A stretch of 64,000 nt of DNA, taken from Pontibacter coccineus. GTDB taxonomy: Bacteria > Bacteroidota > Bacteroidia > Cytophagales > Hymenobacteraceae. The stretch covers positions 62,001 through 126,000 of the forward strand of contig NZ_JAUOTN010000004.1 of assembly GCF_030546575.1 (NCBI RefSeq), in the 5' to 3' direction. Below the pieces are notes generated by a model. It was not told where the DNA came from and did no database searches. It worked only from the letters and a program-made list of their open reading frames with translations. Made by a program: the position numbers and the translations under genes. Positions 34,892-45,400 of this stretch are shown one piece after another. Numbering within the stretch: the stretch's first letter is position 1; each line of letters opens with the position of its first letter.

Positions 34892-35851
34892 CTATTTGCG
34901 GGAGAAGAACGACTCCACGAACTGGTTCTTGTCGAACAACTGCAGGTCTTCGATCTTCTCTCCCACCCCGATGTATTTCACCGGAATCTTGAACTCGTCC
35001 GATATACCGATCACCACACCGCCTTTGGCTGTGCCATCGAGCTTGGTGATGGCCAGCGCCGTCACGTCGGTAGCTTTGGTGAACTCACGCGCCTGAAGCA
35101 GGGCGTTCTGGCCTGTGCTGCCGTCGAGCACCAGCAACACCTCGTGCGGGGTGTCTACTGTGATCTTCTGCATCACGCGCTTGATCTTCGAGAGCTCGTT
35201 CATCAGGCCCACTTTGTTGTGCAGTCGGCCGGCCGTGTCGATGATCACGACATCAGCTCCTATCTCCACCCCTTTCTTTACGGCATCATAGGCTACAGAG
35301 GCCGGATCAGTGTTCATGCCATGCGATATCACCGGTACGCCCACGCGCTCACCCCAGATGATGAGCTGGTCCACGGCAGCGGCACGGAAGGTATCGGCAG
35401 CACCCAGCACGACTTTCTTGCCGGCCTTGTGGAATTGCGAGGCCAGTTTACCGATGGTCGTGGTCTTCCCCACACCGTTCACACCTACCACCATAATCAC
35501 GTAAGGCTTAATGCCTGCCGGCAGGTCGAAGTTGGCGCCGTCGCCGGCACGGTTCTCTTCGAGCATGGCAGCAATCTCCTCCCGCAGGATTCTATCGAGT
35601 TCGCCTGTGCTCACGTACTTGTCGCGGGCCACGCGCTTCTCAATGCGGTCGATGATCTTCACCGTCGTCTCTACCCCAACATCCGCATGCACCAGAATCT
35701 CCTCCAGTTCGTCGAGCACCTCCACGTCTACCGTGGATTTGCCAACGACTGCTTTGCTCAATTGCCCGAAAAAGCTGGTTTTGGTTTTCTCGAGGCCTTT
35801 ATCGAGCGATTCTTTCTTCTGCTCTTTGCTGAAAAAGTCAAAAATTCCCAT
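34892..35851 (-). CDS. ftsY: signal recognition particle receptor FtsY
   Basis: GTPase receptor for SRP-dependent membrane targeting. 319 residues, the short form without the acidic A domain. The N domain ([19 protein letters not shown]) is followed by the G domain: G1 [29 protein letters not shown]3 [13 protein letters not shown]4 [11 protein letters not shown] and the closing [19 protein letters not shown]. The ATG at 35851 gives [14 protein letters not shown], the usual membrane-binding N-terminus; the frame extends further only through noncoding sequence. Follows DUF4295 and rpmG. Confidence 0.97.
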   Translation of the reverse strand: MGIFDFFSKEQKKESLDKGLEKTKTSFFGQLSKAVVGKSTVDVEVLDELEEILVHADVGVETTVKIIDRIEKRVARDKYVSTGELDRILREEIAAMLEENRAGDGANFDLPAGIKPYVIMVVGVNGVGKTTTIGKLASQFHKAGKKVVLGAADTFRAAAVDQLIIWGERVGVPVISHGMNTDPASVAYDAVKKGVEIGADVVIIDTAGRLHNKVGLMNELSKIKRVMQKITVDTPHEVLLVLDGSTGQNALLQAREFTKATDVTALAITKLDGTAKGGVVIGISDEFKIPVKYIGVGEKIEDLQLFDKNQFVESFFSRK

Positions 35852-35966
35852 CTGCGTGTTTTGTAGGGTGAAGACTATCTCGGTGTGATACGGTAATATA
35901 CTAAAAAAGTCCCGGTAAAGGGACTTCTTCATGTATTCTATCTATGTATAAGTAGAGTAGGCTTAA

Positions 35967-36119
35967 TTACTTCTTAATGAACTCCTGCACTTTGTCAACA
36001 GGCACCATCTCTTCTTTAAAGCTGTAAGCACCAGTTTTTGGAGACTTAACGGCTTTGATCACTTTCGCCCAATCTTTACCTGTAGCGGTTTTTAGGGTTG
36101 CAACTACCTTCTTAGCCAT
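35967..36119 (-). CDS. DUF4295 family small protein
   Basis: A 50-residue basic protein beginning MAKKVVATLKTATGKDWAKV and ending MVPVDKVQEFIKK. This is the DUF4295 family, found in Bacteroidota next to rpmG and ftsY, presumably ribosome-associated. It sits two bases after the rpmG stop and 115 bases before ftsY, exactly the expected place. Function not established. Confidence 0.92.
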   Translation of the reverse strand: MAKKVVATLKTATGKDWAKVIKAVKSPKTGAYSFKEEMVPVDKVQEFIKK

Positions 36120-36121
36120 GG

Positions 36122-36310
36122 TTATTTAATTTCTTTATGTACAGTTACTTTTTTCAACACAGGGTTATACTTCTTAAGCTCTAAGCGCTCAGCCGTATTC
36201 TTTCTGTTTTTGGTAGTGATGTACCTTGAAGTTCCAGGCATGCCAGTCGCTTTATGCTCTGTGCACTCCATAATTACCTGGATTCTATTACCTTTTGCTT
36301 TTTTAGCCAT
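36122..36310 (-). CDS. rpmG: 50S ribosomal protein bL33
   Basis: 62 residues: [20 protein letters not shown], then [20 protein letters not shown] and a C-terminal [14 protein letters not shown]. The zinc-ribbon cysteines are reduced to one (MECTEH), so it is the C-minus type. Normally follows rpmB directly; here two genes lie between. Confidence 0.96.
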   Translation of the reverse strand: MAKKAKGNRIQVIMECTEHKATGMPGTSRYITTKNRKNTAERLELKKYNPVLKKVTVHKEIK

Positions 36311-36432
36311 CTCAACAGTAAATTTTTATTTAGGACTGCAAATATACAAGCTTAAATCTCTAATTACAAACAAAGTATCAATTTTTCTAAAGAAGCTTTT
36401 TCAAGCCCCCTACAGCTGCATTTTATACCTGT

Positions 36433-36645
36433 CTACGCGTCGTATTCTTTCAGAAATCTGTGGGAGAAAAGTACATACAGCAGCATTCCTACCACAGGAA
36501 TCAACATTACAATTGCCAGAAAGAGCGTTCTGTTCCACTCGCTCCGAAAGTCTTTTCGGTAGATGTCCCACACGATGTACAGCTGCATAACGAGCAAGGC
36601 ACCAATAACCCAGTAAAGCGCTGATTCTTGAAAGTTTGCATCCAT
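36433..36645 (-). CDS. PLDc_N-type small membrane protein
   Basis: 70 residues with two membrane spans, ALYWVIGALLVMQLYIVWDI and LFLAIVMLIPVVGMLLYVLF. The second span, with IPVVGMLLYVLF, is the PLDc_N pattern also seen at 13839. It lies between the aminopeptidase P gene and rpmG on the same strand. Confidence 0.72.
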   Translation of the reverse strand: MDANFQESALYWVIGALLVMQLYIVWDIYRKDFRSEWNRTLFLAIVMLIPVVGMLLYVLFSHRFLKEYDA

Positions 36646-36692
36646 AGTGTTTACCTGATCAGGAACGCAATATATAAAAAGAACAGCAGCTG

Positions 36693-38312
36693 TTATTTTT
36701 CTAAAACGGGCAGCTTAAAGTCGTCCAGCGCACTCGGCTGGGCCATGGTCTTCTCTATTTCGGCTACCGTGCGGGGCGCCAGTTTGGACAGGTTCTCCCA
36801 GCCCTTTTCGGTGATCAGGATATCGTCTTCGATGCGCACACCTATGCCCCACCACTTTTTATCACAAGGGCTGCCCTCAGGTATGTAAATGCCCGGCTCC
36901 ACGGTGATGACCGTGTTGGCCTGAAAGGGTCCGAAGCTGCCACGGTCGTGCACATCGAGGCCCAGATAATGCGAAGTGCCGTGCGGAAAATAGCGCTGCA
37001 CTTCTTCTCTTTTCTTGATAACACCCAACTTTACCAGCCCCTCGGCAATTACGGCTTCGGCCGCCTGATGCGGCGCGTTAAAAGCATTGCCCACTTTGCA
37101 TTGCTGGAAACCCGCCTCCTGTGCCTTCAGCACCAGTTCATAGATAGCCCGCTGCTCTTTCGTGAACCTGCCGTTGGCCGGTATGGTACGCGTTACGTCG
37201 GCGGTATAGCCCAGGTACTCCGCCCCTACATCCATCAGCACCAGTTCCTGGCCAGGTATGGCCGGCTTGGCGCTGGCGATATAGTGGAGCACACAGCCAT
37301 TGTTGCCGGCCCCCACGATGCTGGGGTAGCCCACGTGCTGCGCGCCGTATTTCTTGAACACAAACTCGTGTATGCCCTGCACCTCCATTTCGGACATGCC
37401 CGGCTTCATGGCTTTCATCACCTCGATCTGCCCAATGCCCGACATACCTGCCGCTTTGCGAAGCAGGTTGATCTCCGCCTCGGTTTTTACTTCCCGCATA
37501 CCGTCCAACATTTGGTCGAGCGTGAAAGCATCGAGTTTTTGGTTAGGTATAGCAGCCACGGCTTTGGTGCGGGCGCGCGTGTCTTTAGCCTGCAAATAGC
37601 CCTGAAGTGCTTTATCGTTTTTCAACGCTGGCTCCCGCTGCATAGCCTCCTGAATGTAAACGGAGACACCTTCTGCCTGCCCCAGTCCGTGCTCCCGCAC
37701 AATGCCATAGAGCATGCTGCGGGTCGCGCTGAAATTGGCCGGGTATTTTACCTTGGTTTTGAACTGGCTAAGCAAACTGTACAAATCAGCTTCATCAGCA
37801 GCATCGTCGCGCACATCGTGCGGCAGGCTTTTGATCAGGATCTGTTGCAGACTGGCAGTATCAAGCTTGAAGGAGGCAAAGTCGGTGTTCGCGAGCGTGG
37901 TGATGCCTAGTTCTTTTTCCGCTCCCTTTACCCCTAACCTGCTACCATTCCAGAGTTCCTGCATTTCGTCGTTGGGTTGCACGAACAGCACCTCCTGTAC
38001 TTGCTTGCCGCCCACGTTTTGTGGACTCTGGAAAAGCAGCAGCACCGCGTTCGGCTCGGTATACCCGGTCAGGTAATAGAAATCGGGATCAGGATGATAG
38101 TAGTAGTCCACATCATTGGCGCGGTTGCGCACGGGACTGGCAAAAAGAACGGCAACGGAGCGAGGGGGCAGCTGTTGCCGCAGTACCTCTCTCCGTTGCC
38201 GGTGAAACTCTTTATCTAAAGTATCAGATGGCTTTCCCGAGCCTGCATGCGGTTGCGCTACTGCCGTAAAAGACAGCCAGCATAACAGTGCACACAGCCG
38301 GAAGGCTGCCAT
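36693..38312 (-). CDS. secreted aminopeptidase P (Xaa-Pro aminopeptidase, M24B)
   Basis: A 539-residue metallopeptidase with a signal peptide (FRLCALLCWLSFTAVAQ), so it acts in the periplasm or outside. N-terminal creatinase-like domain with PDFYYLTGYTEPNAVLLLF; catalytic pita-bread domain with the metal ligands in LVLMDVGAEYLGYTADVTRT (two Asp), HGTSHYLGLDVHD (His), TVEPGIYIPEG (Glu) and GVRIEDDILIT (Glu). Its ATG overlaps the rpmB stop as TAATG, an odd coupling of a secreted peptidase to a ribosomal protein gene. Confidence 0.93.
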   Translation of the reverse strand: MAAFRLCALLCWLSFTAVAQPHAGSGKPSDTLDKEFHRQRREVLRQQLPPRSVAVLFASPVRNRANDVDYYYHPDPDFYYLTGYTEPNAVLLLFQSPQNVGGKQVQEVLFVQPNDEMQELWNGSRLGVKGAEKELGITTLANTDFASFKLDTASLQQILIKSLPHDVRDDAADEADLYSLLSQFKTKVKYPANFSATRSMLYGIVREHGLGQAEGVSVYIQEAMQREPALKNDKALQGYLQAKDTRARTKAVAAIPNQKLDAFTLDQMLDGMREVKTEAEINLLRKAAGMSGIGQIEVMKAMKPGMSEMEVQGIHEFVFKKYGAQHVGYPSIVGAGNNGCVLHYIASAKPAIPGQELVLMDVGAEYLGYTADVTRTIPANGRFTKEQRAIYELVLKAQEAGFQQCKVGNAFNAPHQAAEAVIAEGLVKLGVIKKREEVQRYFPHGTSHYLGLDVHDRGSFGPFQANTVITVEPGIYIPEGSPCDKKWWGIGVRIEDDILITEKGWENLSKLAPRTVAEIEKTMAQPSALDDFKLPVLEK

Positions 38313-38551
38313 TAGTACATAATGAAGCCTTGCTCTACTGCTTTCTTCAGAACGGCAGAAATACCGTTTTTGTTGATTGTTCTCAATGCTGAAGTAGAAA
38401 CTTTAAGGGTTACCCAAGCATCTTCCTCAGGGATGTAGAAACGCTTCTTCTGAAGGTTCGGATAGAACTTACGCTTTGTCTTATTGTTAGCGTGAGAAAC
38501 GTTATTTCCTACTTGTACTCTCTTTCCGGTTAAATCGCAAACTCGTGCCAT
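38312..38551 (-). CDS. rpmB: 50S ribosomal protein bL28
   Basis: 79 residues: [40 protein letters not shown] and [20 protein letters not shown], all typical of bL28. It has a good promoter upstream (38587-38618) and overlaps the downstream aminopeptidase P gene by one base. Confidence 0.97.
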   Translation of the reverse strand: MARVCDLTGKRVQVGNNVSHANNKTKRKFYPNLQKKRFYIPEEDAWVTLKVSTSALRTINKNGISAVLKKAVEQGFIMY

Positions 38552-38586
38552 CTTGTATTTTCTTCTAAATTATTTCAATAGGGGTG

Positions 38587-38618
38587 CAAATATCTATAAA
38601 AAGATACACAATGTCAAA
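38587..38618 (-). promoter_or_regulatory. rpmB promoter
   Basis: On the minus strand TTTG (38615-38618), 20 bases, GATATTTG (38587-38594; one mismatch to TAnnTTTG). Confidence 0.55.
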
Positions 38619-38684
38619 GGCATGTCAGATAATTTTAACTAAACATGCTCTAAAACAGCCACAAAGGCCTTTTAATTGTGTCGT

Positions 38685-38858
38685 CTATACCTTGCCGGGG
38701 CCTTTCTCTTCGGCTTCTTTTCTCTTTTTGGTGAAGCCATAGGGGCAGTTGCGACAGGCGTTTTTGCAGCAATAGCCACGCTTGAGCAGGTACTTGGCCG
38801 TCAGCACCATCAGTCCCCGCTCAAAGTAAAAATCCTCTCCTTCTTTCAGATCGCTCAC
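38685..38858 (-). CDS. DUF5522 family small protein
   Basis: 57 residues from a GTG start: KEGEDFYFERGLMVLTAKYL, then LKRGYCCKNACRNCPYGFTK with four closely spaced cysteines, likely a small metal or cluster site. The pattern YFERGLMVLTxxYHxxRGxCCxxxCRHCPYGF is that of DUF5522. The GTG is preferred over an upstream ATG at 38945 because a TTTG-N20-GATATTTG promoter lies between the two. Function unknown. Confidence 0.8.
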   Translation of the reverse strand: MSDLKEGEDFYFERGLMVLTAKYLLKRGYCCKNACRNCPYGFTKKRKEAEEKGPGKV

Positions 38859-38880
38859 GGCTATACTTCTTTTTAAAGGG

Positions 38881-38912
38881 CAAATATCGTCAAATTCAGG
38901 ACGTTCACCAAA
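38881..38912 (-). promoter_or_regulatory. promoter of the DUF5522 gene
   Basis: On the minus strand TTTG (38909-38912), exactly 20 bases, GATATTTG (38881-38888): same two elements and spacing as the rpmB promoter. Confidence 0.5.
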
Positions 38913-39003
38913 TATTTGCCCTCTCCTCTCTCCCTTCCACACCATATTCGTTAAACAATATATTGTTCCTTGCCGCGCATTCGACACCTAAATCATATAG
39001 CCT

Positions 39004-39324
39004 ATGTCACGTTTTAACAATTTGAGTGAGGTTGTGTCCGTCATGCGCGCCCGCGGCTTCGTGAACACCTTCAGCATACAGCACCAGCAGGTATACTGCT
39101 CGGAACTGAGCAAGGCCATCTCTCCTACCCAGCTTACGTTGCTCGAGCGGCATGTCGTGCCTTTGCCCTCCGCGCAGAGTGGCCAGGAGGAGGTATACGG
39201 CTTCCGGACCGATGACAACCAGCTCGGCATCATGACCAACATTTACGCTGAGTATGACCCGGAGGGCTTTTATGCCGTGTTCAGGCAGTGCCTGAAGGGA
39301 CAGGCAGTGGGCGCTTGGTCCTGA
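39004..39324 (+). CDS. hypothetical small protein (106 aa)
   Basis: Cytosolic protein: MSRFNNLSEVVSVMRARGFV, then FSIQHQQVYCSELSKAISPT and EEVYGFRTDDNQLGIMTNIY, ending ...FYAVFRQCLKGQAVGAWS. This shape resembles a Bacteroidota small-protein family often labelled phosphoribosylpyrophosphate synthetase, a label its size does not support. Function unknown. Divergent from DUF5522. Confidence 0.7.
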   Translation: MSRFNNLSEVVSVMRARGFVNTFSIQHQQVYCSELSKAISPTQLTLLERHVVPLPSAQSGQEEVYGFRTDDNQLGIMTNIYAEYDPEGFYAVFRQCLKGQAVGAWS

Positions 39325-39468
39325 TTTCCGGGTAAAGGTATAATTCAGGCTGTTTTCACTATATTTACAACAATTCATCAGAATCCCTGTAAATATAGGT
39401 TCGGAGTTGCAGCCTGTGGCGCAGCTCTGCCCCTAAGTTTCAGACAACCGCTTTTTAACACATAAACT

Positions 39469-40710
39469 ATGAGCACGCTATCCATTACTTCCAGCCAGCA
39501 GGCAATCGAAACCGAAGAAAAATACGGCGCCCACAACTACCACCCGCTGCCGGTGGTGCTGAACAAAGGCGAGGGCGTATACCTGTGGGATGTGGAAGGC
39601 AAACGCTATTACGATTTCCTGTCGGCCTACAGTGCCGTGAACCAGGGCCATTGCCACCCGCACATCATCAACGCCCTGATCGAGCAGGCAAAGCAACTTA
39701 CGCTCACTTCCCGCGCTTTTTACAACGACAAACTGGGTATAGCCGAGAAGTACATCTGCGAGCTGTTTGGCTACGATAAGGCGCTTTACATGAACTCGGG
39801 CGCCGAGGCCGTGGAGACTGCCATCAAACTGGCCCGCAAGTGGGGTTACCTCAAAAAGGGCATTGCCCCGCACAACGCCGAGATCATTGTGGTAGAGCGC
39901 AACTTCCACGGACGCACCACAGGTATCATCTCTTTCTCTACCGACCCGGACTCCACCAAAGGCTTCGGGCCGTATATGCCGGGCTTCAAAGTGATTCCTT
40001 ATGATGACCTGGAGGCACTGGAAACAGCCCTGAAAGAAAACCCGAATGTGTGCGGTTTCCTGGTGGAGCCTATACAAGGAGAGGCTGGTGTGGTAGTACC
40101 GCATGACGGTTACCTGTCCAAGGCGCACGCGCTTTGCAAGGAGTACAATGTGCTGCTGATGGCCGACGAGATCCAGACAGGTATAGCCCGCACCGGCAAG
40201 CTGCTGGCTACTTACTACGACGACGTAAAAGCCGACATCCTGATCCTGGGCAAGGCCCTGTCGGGTGGCGTGCTGCCCGTGTCCTGCGTGCTGGCCGATG
40301 ATGACATCATGCTCTGCATCCAGCCGGGCGAACACGGTTCTACCTTCGGTGGCAACCCGTTGGCTGCCACGGTAGCCATTGCCGCTTTGGAGGTAATCAA
40401 AGATGAAAACCTGGTGGAGAATGCCTACAGGCTGGGAGAGGTTTTCCGCGACCGCATGAACCAAATCAAAGCTAAGCGCCCGGAAGTGGTCACACTGGTA
40501 AGAGGGCGGGGCTTGCTTAATGCCATCGTGATCAAACCGGCCGCTGATGGCCGCACTGCCTGGGATGTGTGCGTGGAGCTGAAGGAGAACGGCCTGCTGG
40601 CAAAGCCAACCCACGGCGACATCATTCGTTTCGCTCCGCCTTTGGTAATGACCGAGGAGCAGCTGCACGAGTGCTGTGATATCATTGAAAGAGTGATCAT
40701 GAACTTCTAA
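39469..40710 (+). CDS. rocD: ornithine--oxo-acid transaminase
   Basis: PLP enzyme converting ornithine and 2-oxoglutarate to glutamate semialdehyde and glutamate. 413 residues. [20 protein letters not shown] at the N-terminus is typical of ornithine rather than acetylornithine transaminases; [35 protein letters not shown] and the PLP lysine in [15 protein letters not shown] follow, then [17 protein letters not shown]. Monocistronic with a clear terminator. Confidence 0.96.
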   Translation: MSTLSITSSQQAIETEEKYGAHNYHPLPVVLNKGEGVYLWDVEGKRYYDFLSAYSAVNQGHCHPHIINALIEQAKQLTLTSRAFYNDKLGIAEKYICELFGYDKALYMNSGAEAVETAIKLARKWGYLKKGIAPHNAEIIVVERNFHGRTTGIISFSTDPDSTKGFGPYMPGFKVIPYDDLEALETALKENPNVCGFLVEPIQGEAGVVVPHDGYLSKAHALCKEYNVLLMADEIQTGIARTGKLLATYYDDVKADILILGKALSGGVLPVSCVLADDDIMLCIQPGEHGSTFGGNPLAATVAIAALEVIKDENLVENAYRLGEVFRDRMNQIKAKRPEVVTLVRGRGLLNAIVIKPAADGRTAWDVCVELKENGLLAKPTHGDIIRFAPPLVMTEEQLHECCDIIERVIMNF

Positions 40711-40729
40711 GGTATACCTGAAACACAGG

Positions 40730-40762
40730 AAAGGCGAAGCTGTAGTGGCTTCGCCTTTTTTT
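40730..40762 (+). terminator. rocD terminator
   Basis: AAGGCGAAGC / GCTTCGCCTT with a seven-base loop, ending in T7. Confidence 0.9.
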
Positions 40763-40827
40763 ATACCTATCAGGTAAAAAAATCTGCCTGAAATTCGCTA
40801 GCTTTAGAGAGCAACAGTTTTGAAAAC

Positions 40828-41091
40828 ATGGCCCAATCTGAACAAACCAAACCAGTAGTAATCTTTTCCGGCGACTTCCACCGCGCGGCCGTTATCAAAA
40901 ACATGCTCGAGAACCACAGCATTTACGTGTTCATGCAAAACGAGCACATGGGCAGCATTGCACCGTGGCAGGTGAGCTCAGGCGGATTTAATCCGGTGAA
41001 GCTGATCATCTCCGGACAGGACGAAGAAGAAGCCCAAAGGCTGCTGGAGGGGTTTAACGACGATGCTTTTGACAACGAAGCCAACCTGTAA
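40828..41091 (+). CDS. DUF2007 family protein
   Basis: 87 residues: PVVIFSGDFHRAAVIKNMLE, NHSIYVFMQNEHMGSIAPWQ, NPVKLIISGQDEEEAQRLLE. The ferredoxin-like beta-alpha-beta pattern and the central MQNEHMGSIAP are DUF2007 (putative signal transducing protein) features. Single gene, about 145 bases before hemB. Confidence 0.85.
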   Translation: MAQSEQTKPVVIFSGDFHRAAVIKNMLENHSIYVFMQNEHMGSIAPWQVSSGGFNPVKLIISGQDEEEAQRLLEGFNDDAFDNEANL

Positions 41092-41187
41092 GGAAACCTC
41101 CGCAAAACAGGTATAGCATCAAATCAATCCAGGTATAGCCCCCTGCCAATTTCTGAAGTATCACTTCGCTTTGGTCCGCATAAGCCG

Positions 41188-41195
41188 TACCTTTG
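41188..41195 (+). promoter_or_regulatory. -7 box of hemB
   Basis: TACCTTTG, a perfect TAnnTTTG box 42 bases before the ATG. The nearest TTTG is 14 bases upstream, shorter than usual spacing. Confidence 0.4.
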
Positions 41196-41237
41196 CGACA
41201 TACTTATGTTGAAGCATTTTAGAGCAAGGGCTATACT

Positions 41238-42212
41238 ATGATCACGAAAAGACCAAGACGAAACCGCTATAACGAAGTCATCCGCAGCATGGTGCAGGAA
41301 ACTGCCTTAGAGCTGAACGACTTCATTTTCCCGCTTTTTATCATCGAGGGCCAGAGCCAAAAGGTGGAAGTAGCCTCCATGCCCGGCATTAACCGCTACT
41401 CCGTGGACACCCTGCTTGACGAGGTGGCCTCCTGCGTGGACCTGGGCATCAAAGCCTTCGCCCCTTTCCCGAGCATCCCCGAAAACCTGAAAGACAAGTA
41501 CGCCAGGGAGAGCGCCAACCCGGACGGTCTGTTTCCGAGAGCCATCCGCGAGATCAAGAAAAACTTCCCGGACGTGGTGCTGATGACCGACGTGGCGATG
41601 GACCCTTACAGCTCCGACGGGCACGACGGCATTGTGATAAACGGTGAGATCGTGAACGACGAGACGCTGGAGGTACTGGGCCAAATGGCGCTCACGCAGG
41701 CACAGGCCGGCGCCGACATTGTGGGCCCTTCGGATATGATGGACGGTCGTGTAGGGCACATCCGCCGCGTGCTCGACGAGAACGGCTTTCACAAGGTGGG
41801 CATCATGAGCTATACCGCCAAGTATGCGAGTGCCTTCTACGGTCCATTCCGCGACGCCCTGGACTCCGCCCCGAAAATGGGCGACAAAAAAACCTACCAG
41901 ATGAACCCAGCCAACAGCCGCGAAGCCCTGATCGAAGCTGCCCTGGATACTGAAGAAGGAGCCGATTACCTCATGGTAAAACCCGCCCTGGCCTACCTGG
42001 ACATCATCAAGCTGCTGCGTGACAACTCGCACCTGCCGATAGCCGCCTACAACGTGAGCGGGGAGTACGCGATGGTGAAAGCCGCCGGCCTCAAAGGCTG
42101 GATTGATGGCGAAAAGGCCATGCTGGAAAGTTTGCTGAGCATCAAGCGTGCCGGCGCCGACATCATCCTCTCATATTTTGCCAAGGATTTCGCAAACTAC
42201 CTCCGAAAATAA
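41238..42212 (+). CDS. hemB: porphobilinogen synthase (delta-aminolevulinate dehydratase)
   Basis: Condenses two 5-aminolevulinate to porphobilinogen in heme synthesis. 324 residues. Schiff-base lysines lie in MSYTAKYASAFYGPFRDA and YLMVKPALAYLDI; the allosteric site is TYQMNPANSREAL. The metal loop reads DVAMDPYSSDGHDGIV: the three zinc cysteines are replaced by Ala/Asp, the magnesium-dependent type as in Pseudomonas. Stands alone with a terminator at 42237. Confidence 0.96.
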   Translation: MITKRPRRNRYNEVIRSMVQETALELNDFIFPLFIIEGQSQKVEVASMPGINRYSVDTLLDEVASCVDLGIKAFAPFPSIPENLKDKYARESANPDGLFPRAIREIKKNFPDVVLMTDVAMDPYSSDGHDGIVINGEIVNDETLEVLGQMALTQAQAGADIVGPSDMMDGRVGHIRRVLDENGFHKVGIMSYTAKYASAFYGPFRDALDSAPKMGDKKTYQMNPANSREALIEAALDTEEGADYLMVKPALAYLDIIKLLRDNSHLPIAAYNVSGEYAMVKAAGLKGWIDGEKAMLESLLSIKRAGADIILSYFAKDFANYLRK

Positions 42213-42236
42213 TCAGACAAGTAACCTGAAATTGAG

Positions 42237-42270
42237 AGCGTCCTGTACTAAAAGTGCAGGGCGCTTTTTT
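42237..42270 (+). terminator. hemB terminator
   Basis: AGCGTCCTGTACT and AGTGCAGGGCGCT pair (with G-T pairs) around AAA, then T6. Confidence 0.85.
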
Positions 42271-42352
42271 CGTAAATGACCTGCATCCACATCAGGTATA
42301 GACTGCGTTCCAGGTCAATGTTTAGCCAATTATCGCATTCATTCTGAACCAG

Positions 42353-42383
42353 TTTGGGGTTCGGGCACTTTTAGTTATATTGG
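42353..42383 (+). promoter_or_regulatory. subtilase gene promoter
   Basis: TTTG at 42353, 19 bases, TATATTGG at 42376 (one mismatch to TAnnTTTG); start codon 30 bases downstream. Confidence 0.45.
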
Positions 42384-42412
42384 TGGTTCTAAACTTCTAC
42401 CTAAACTACTTT

Positions 42413-45400
42413 ATGAGAGGATTGAGCCTTTGGCTGATGGCTGCGGCACTCGCGACGACTTCTGTTAGCTTCGCGCAGCAGAATGCCTCGTTGCCCGTGC
42501 GCGCAAATGTGAAGGAACTGGGCCGCATTGCGGCAGCCGAGGACAAAAACTACCGGGCAAAACGTGCGGAGGCCATCGCGCTTGCCAAACAAAATGGCTG
42601 GGAAATCGAAAAGACCTACCAAGACGGCACGCATATTTCGCTGCAACGCCTCGATGCGCTGGGCATGCCGGTCTACTACATCACCTACAACAACGCGTCG
42701 GCCATTACCACCGGCACGGACCAGCTTTGGGCAGGCGGCAAACTGGGTCTCAACCTGAGCGGGGCAAGCGCCAGCGTAACCGACAAAATGGGCATCTGGG
42801 ACGGCGGGCTGGTACGCGAATCGCATGTGGAGCTGCGTGGCCGGGTAGAGCAGAAGGACAAAGCCACCAAGCTGAATGACCATGCGACCCACGTGGCCGG
42901 CACGCTCATCGCCAGCGGACTGAGCGGGATGGCCAAAGGAATGGCCCATGGGGTGAAGAAGCTCCACGCCTACGACTTCAACAACAACGCTGCCGAGATG
43001 GCGGAAGCCGCGCAGGCCAATATGCTGGTTTCGAACCACTCGTACGGCACCATTGCCGGCTGGCGCTACAACAGCGAGCGCAAGGGCACCGACGAGGATC
43101 CGTACTGGGAATGGTGGGGCGCCACCCAGGTGAGCGAGACGGAAGACTACAAGTTCGGCTACTACGACGAAACCTCTGTCAGCTGGGACCGCATTGCCTA
43201 CAATGCGCCTTACTTCCTGATCGTAAAATCAGGCGGCAACAACCGGAATGAAACAGGGCCTGAGGTGGGGAAGCCTTATATGCAGCGCAACTCCAACGGC
43301 AACTTCACGCTGGTGGCAAAGCGCCCCAATAACATCAGCAGCAACGACGGCTATGATGGCATCGCCACGTACGGCTCCGCCAAAAACATACTGACAGTGG
43401 GCGCCGTGAACAACATACCGGGTGGCTACAACCAACCGTCTGATGTTAAGGTTACAGGTTTTAGCAGCTTTGGCCCTACCGACGATGGCCGCATCAAGCC
43501 TGACCTGGTAGGTGGCGGAGAGAAAGTACTCTCTACGACCAGCGCCAGCGACAATTCTTACAAAGTGTTGAGCGGCACCTCCATGGCGGCCCCCAATATT
43601 TCGGGTTCCCTGTTGCTGCTACAGGAGCACTATGCCAATTTGCGCAACGGGCAGTTTATGCGTGCCGCTACGCTCAAGGGCCTGGCCATTCACACGGCTG
43701 ACGAGGCGGGCAACGCCCCCGGCCCTGACTATGTGCATGGCTGGGGACTTTTGAACGCCAGTCGCGCCGCGACCATGATCAGCAACACCCAGGGCACACA
43801 CCTGATGCAGGAGCGCAGTCTGGAGCAAGGCAAAACCTATACCTTTGAGGTGGTGGCATCCGGTGCGGGGCCGCTGGTGGCTACCATTTCCTGGACCGAT
43901 CCGGAAGGAGCCGTCCTCGCGACGGCAAGTGCCCTGAACAACCGCAGCCCCCGCCTGGTCAATGACCTGGATGTGCGCATCACGAACCGCGGCAAAACGA
44001 TTATGCCCTGGATACTGAACCCGAATGCACCCGACCAGCCTGCCACTCGCGGCGACAACGTGGTGGATAACGTAGAGCAGGTGCTTATTCCGAACCCTAC
44101 ACCTGGCGAGACCTACACCATTACCGTATCGCATAAACGTACGCTCCAGAAAGGGCCACAGGAGTATTCCCTGTTGGTGAGCGGTGCGGGCGGCACCGCC
44201 TACTGTGCGAGCGCGCCTACTTCCGAGGCTGGTTCACGCATCACCAAAATCACATTCGACGGCATCACGACACCTTTTGAGGGTTGTGCCACCTACCGCC
44301 TGCAAGACGAAATGCTGCTGACCTTTGAACCGGGCCAGACCAAAGTGGTATCGTTTGAGTTGGGCACTTGTGGCGCCAATGCCAGCAAGGCGGCGAAGGT
44401 ATACGTGGACTGGAACGGCAACGGCAGTTTTGAAGACGAAGGCGAAGAGGCAGCTGCTTCGGCTGTCATAAACGGGGTTGGCCTGTTCGATGCCAGCATC
44501 TCCGCGCCTTCGTTTATACAGCCCGGCCACATCACCCGACTTCGTATTGTACTGGTCGAAACATCGGACCCGGCGCGTATAAGCCCCTGTGGCTCCTATA
44601 CCCGCGGCGAAACGCAGGACTACATCGTTCAGGTAGCAAGACCCTCTTCGGACATCGTACTACAGCATGTAACGCCGGTTGGAGCTTCGCTTTGCGCGGG
44701 CATTACCCAGCAGTTCCTGGTGACGTTGCGTAACAACGGACTACGCGATCAAAAAGGTATACCTGTTACACTGGAGGTATACCGGAGTGGCGCCAAAGTA
44801 GCTACCCTGACAGCTGTTTATACCAAAACCTTAAAATCCTTTGAATCCGACGAGTTGCTGCTGACAGCTGACTTTCAGACGGAAGCGGGGGCCACTTACG
44901 AACTGATTGCTTCGGCAGGCACTGCCAATGATGCCGTACCAGAAAATAACACCTTGACCAAAACGTATGGTGTGGGAGGCAACACAACCGCACCGCAGGT
45001 GGTGGCTACCCGCTGCGGCGGTCAAGCTAGCTATACCCTGACCGGCACAGGCGACGGCACCGTTTTCTGGTTCAATACGGCAAGCGGCGGCACACCCATA
45101 GCAGCAGGCAATACAACCAGCATCGCAACGAGCAGTGTTAACGGCTCCATCTATGCCTCTCTCAACGATTTCTCAACCACTGTTGGGCCGGCGACCAAGA
45201 AATTTGCGACAGGAGGTGGATATAACCAATTCACACCGGATGTAATTGTAGAGACAAAGGCACCTATGCTGCTGGAAAGCGCTCGTCTGTATATTGGCAA
45301 CTCAGGTAAGATCACTTTCACGGCCTACAACAGCAATGGGCTACCAGTATCGTCCCGAACACTTACCGTGGAGGCGACACGCTCCACTCCTGCCCCAGGC

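Noticed and set aside
39478..40668. 396-residue minus-strand frame
   Set aside because: Fully antisense to rocD, whose motifs are all intact.
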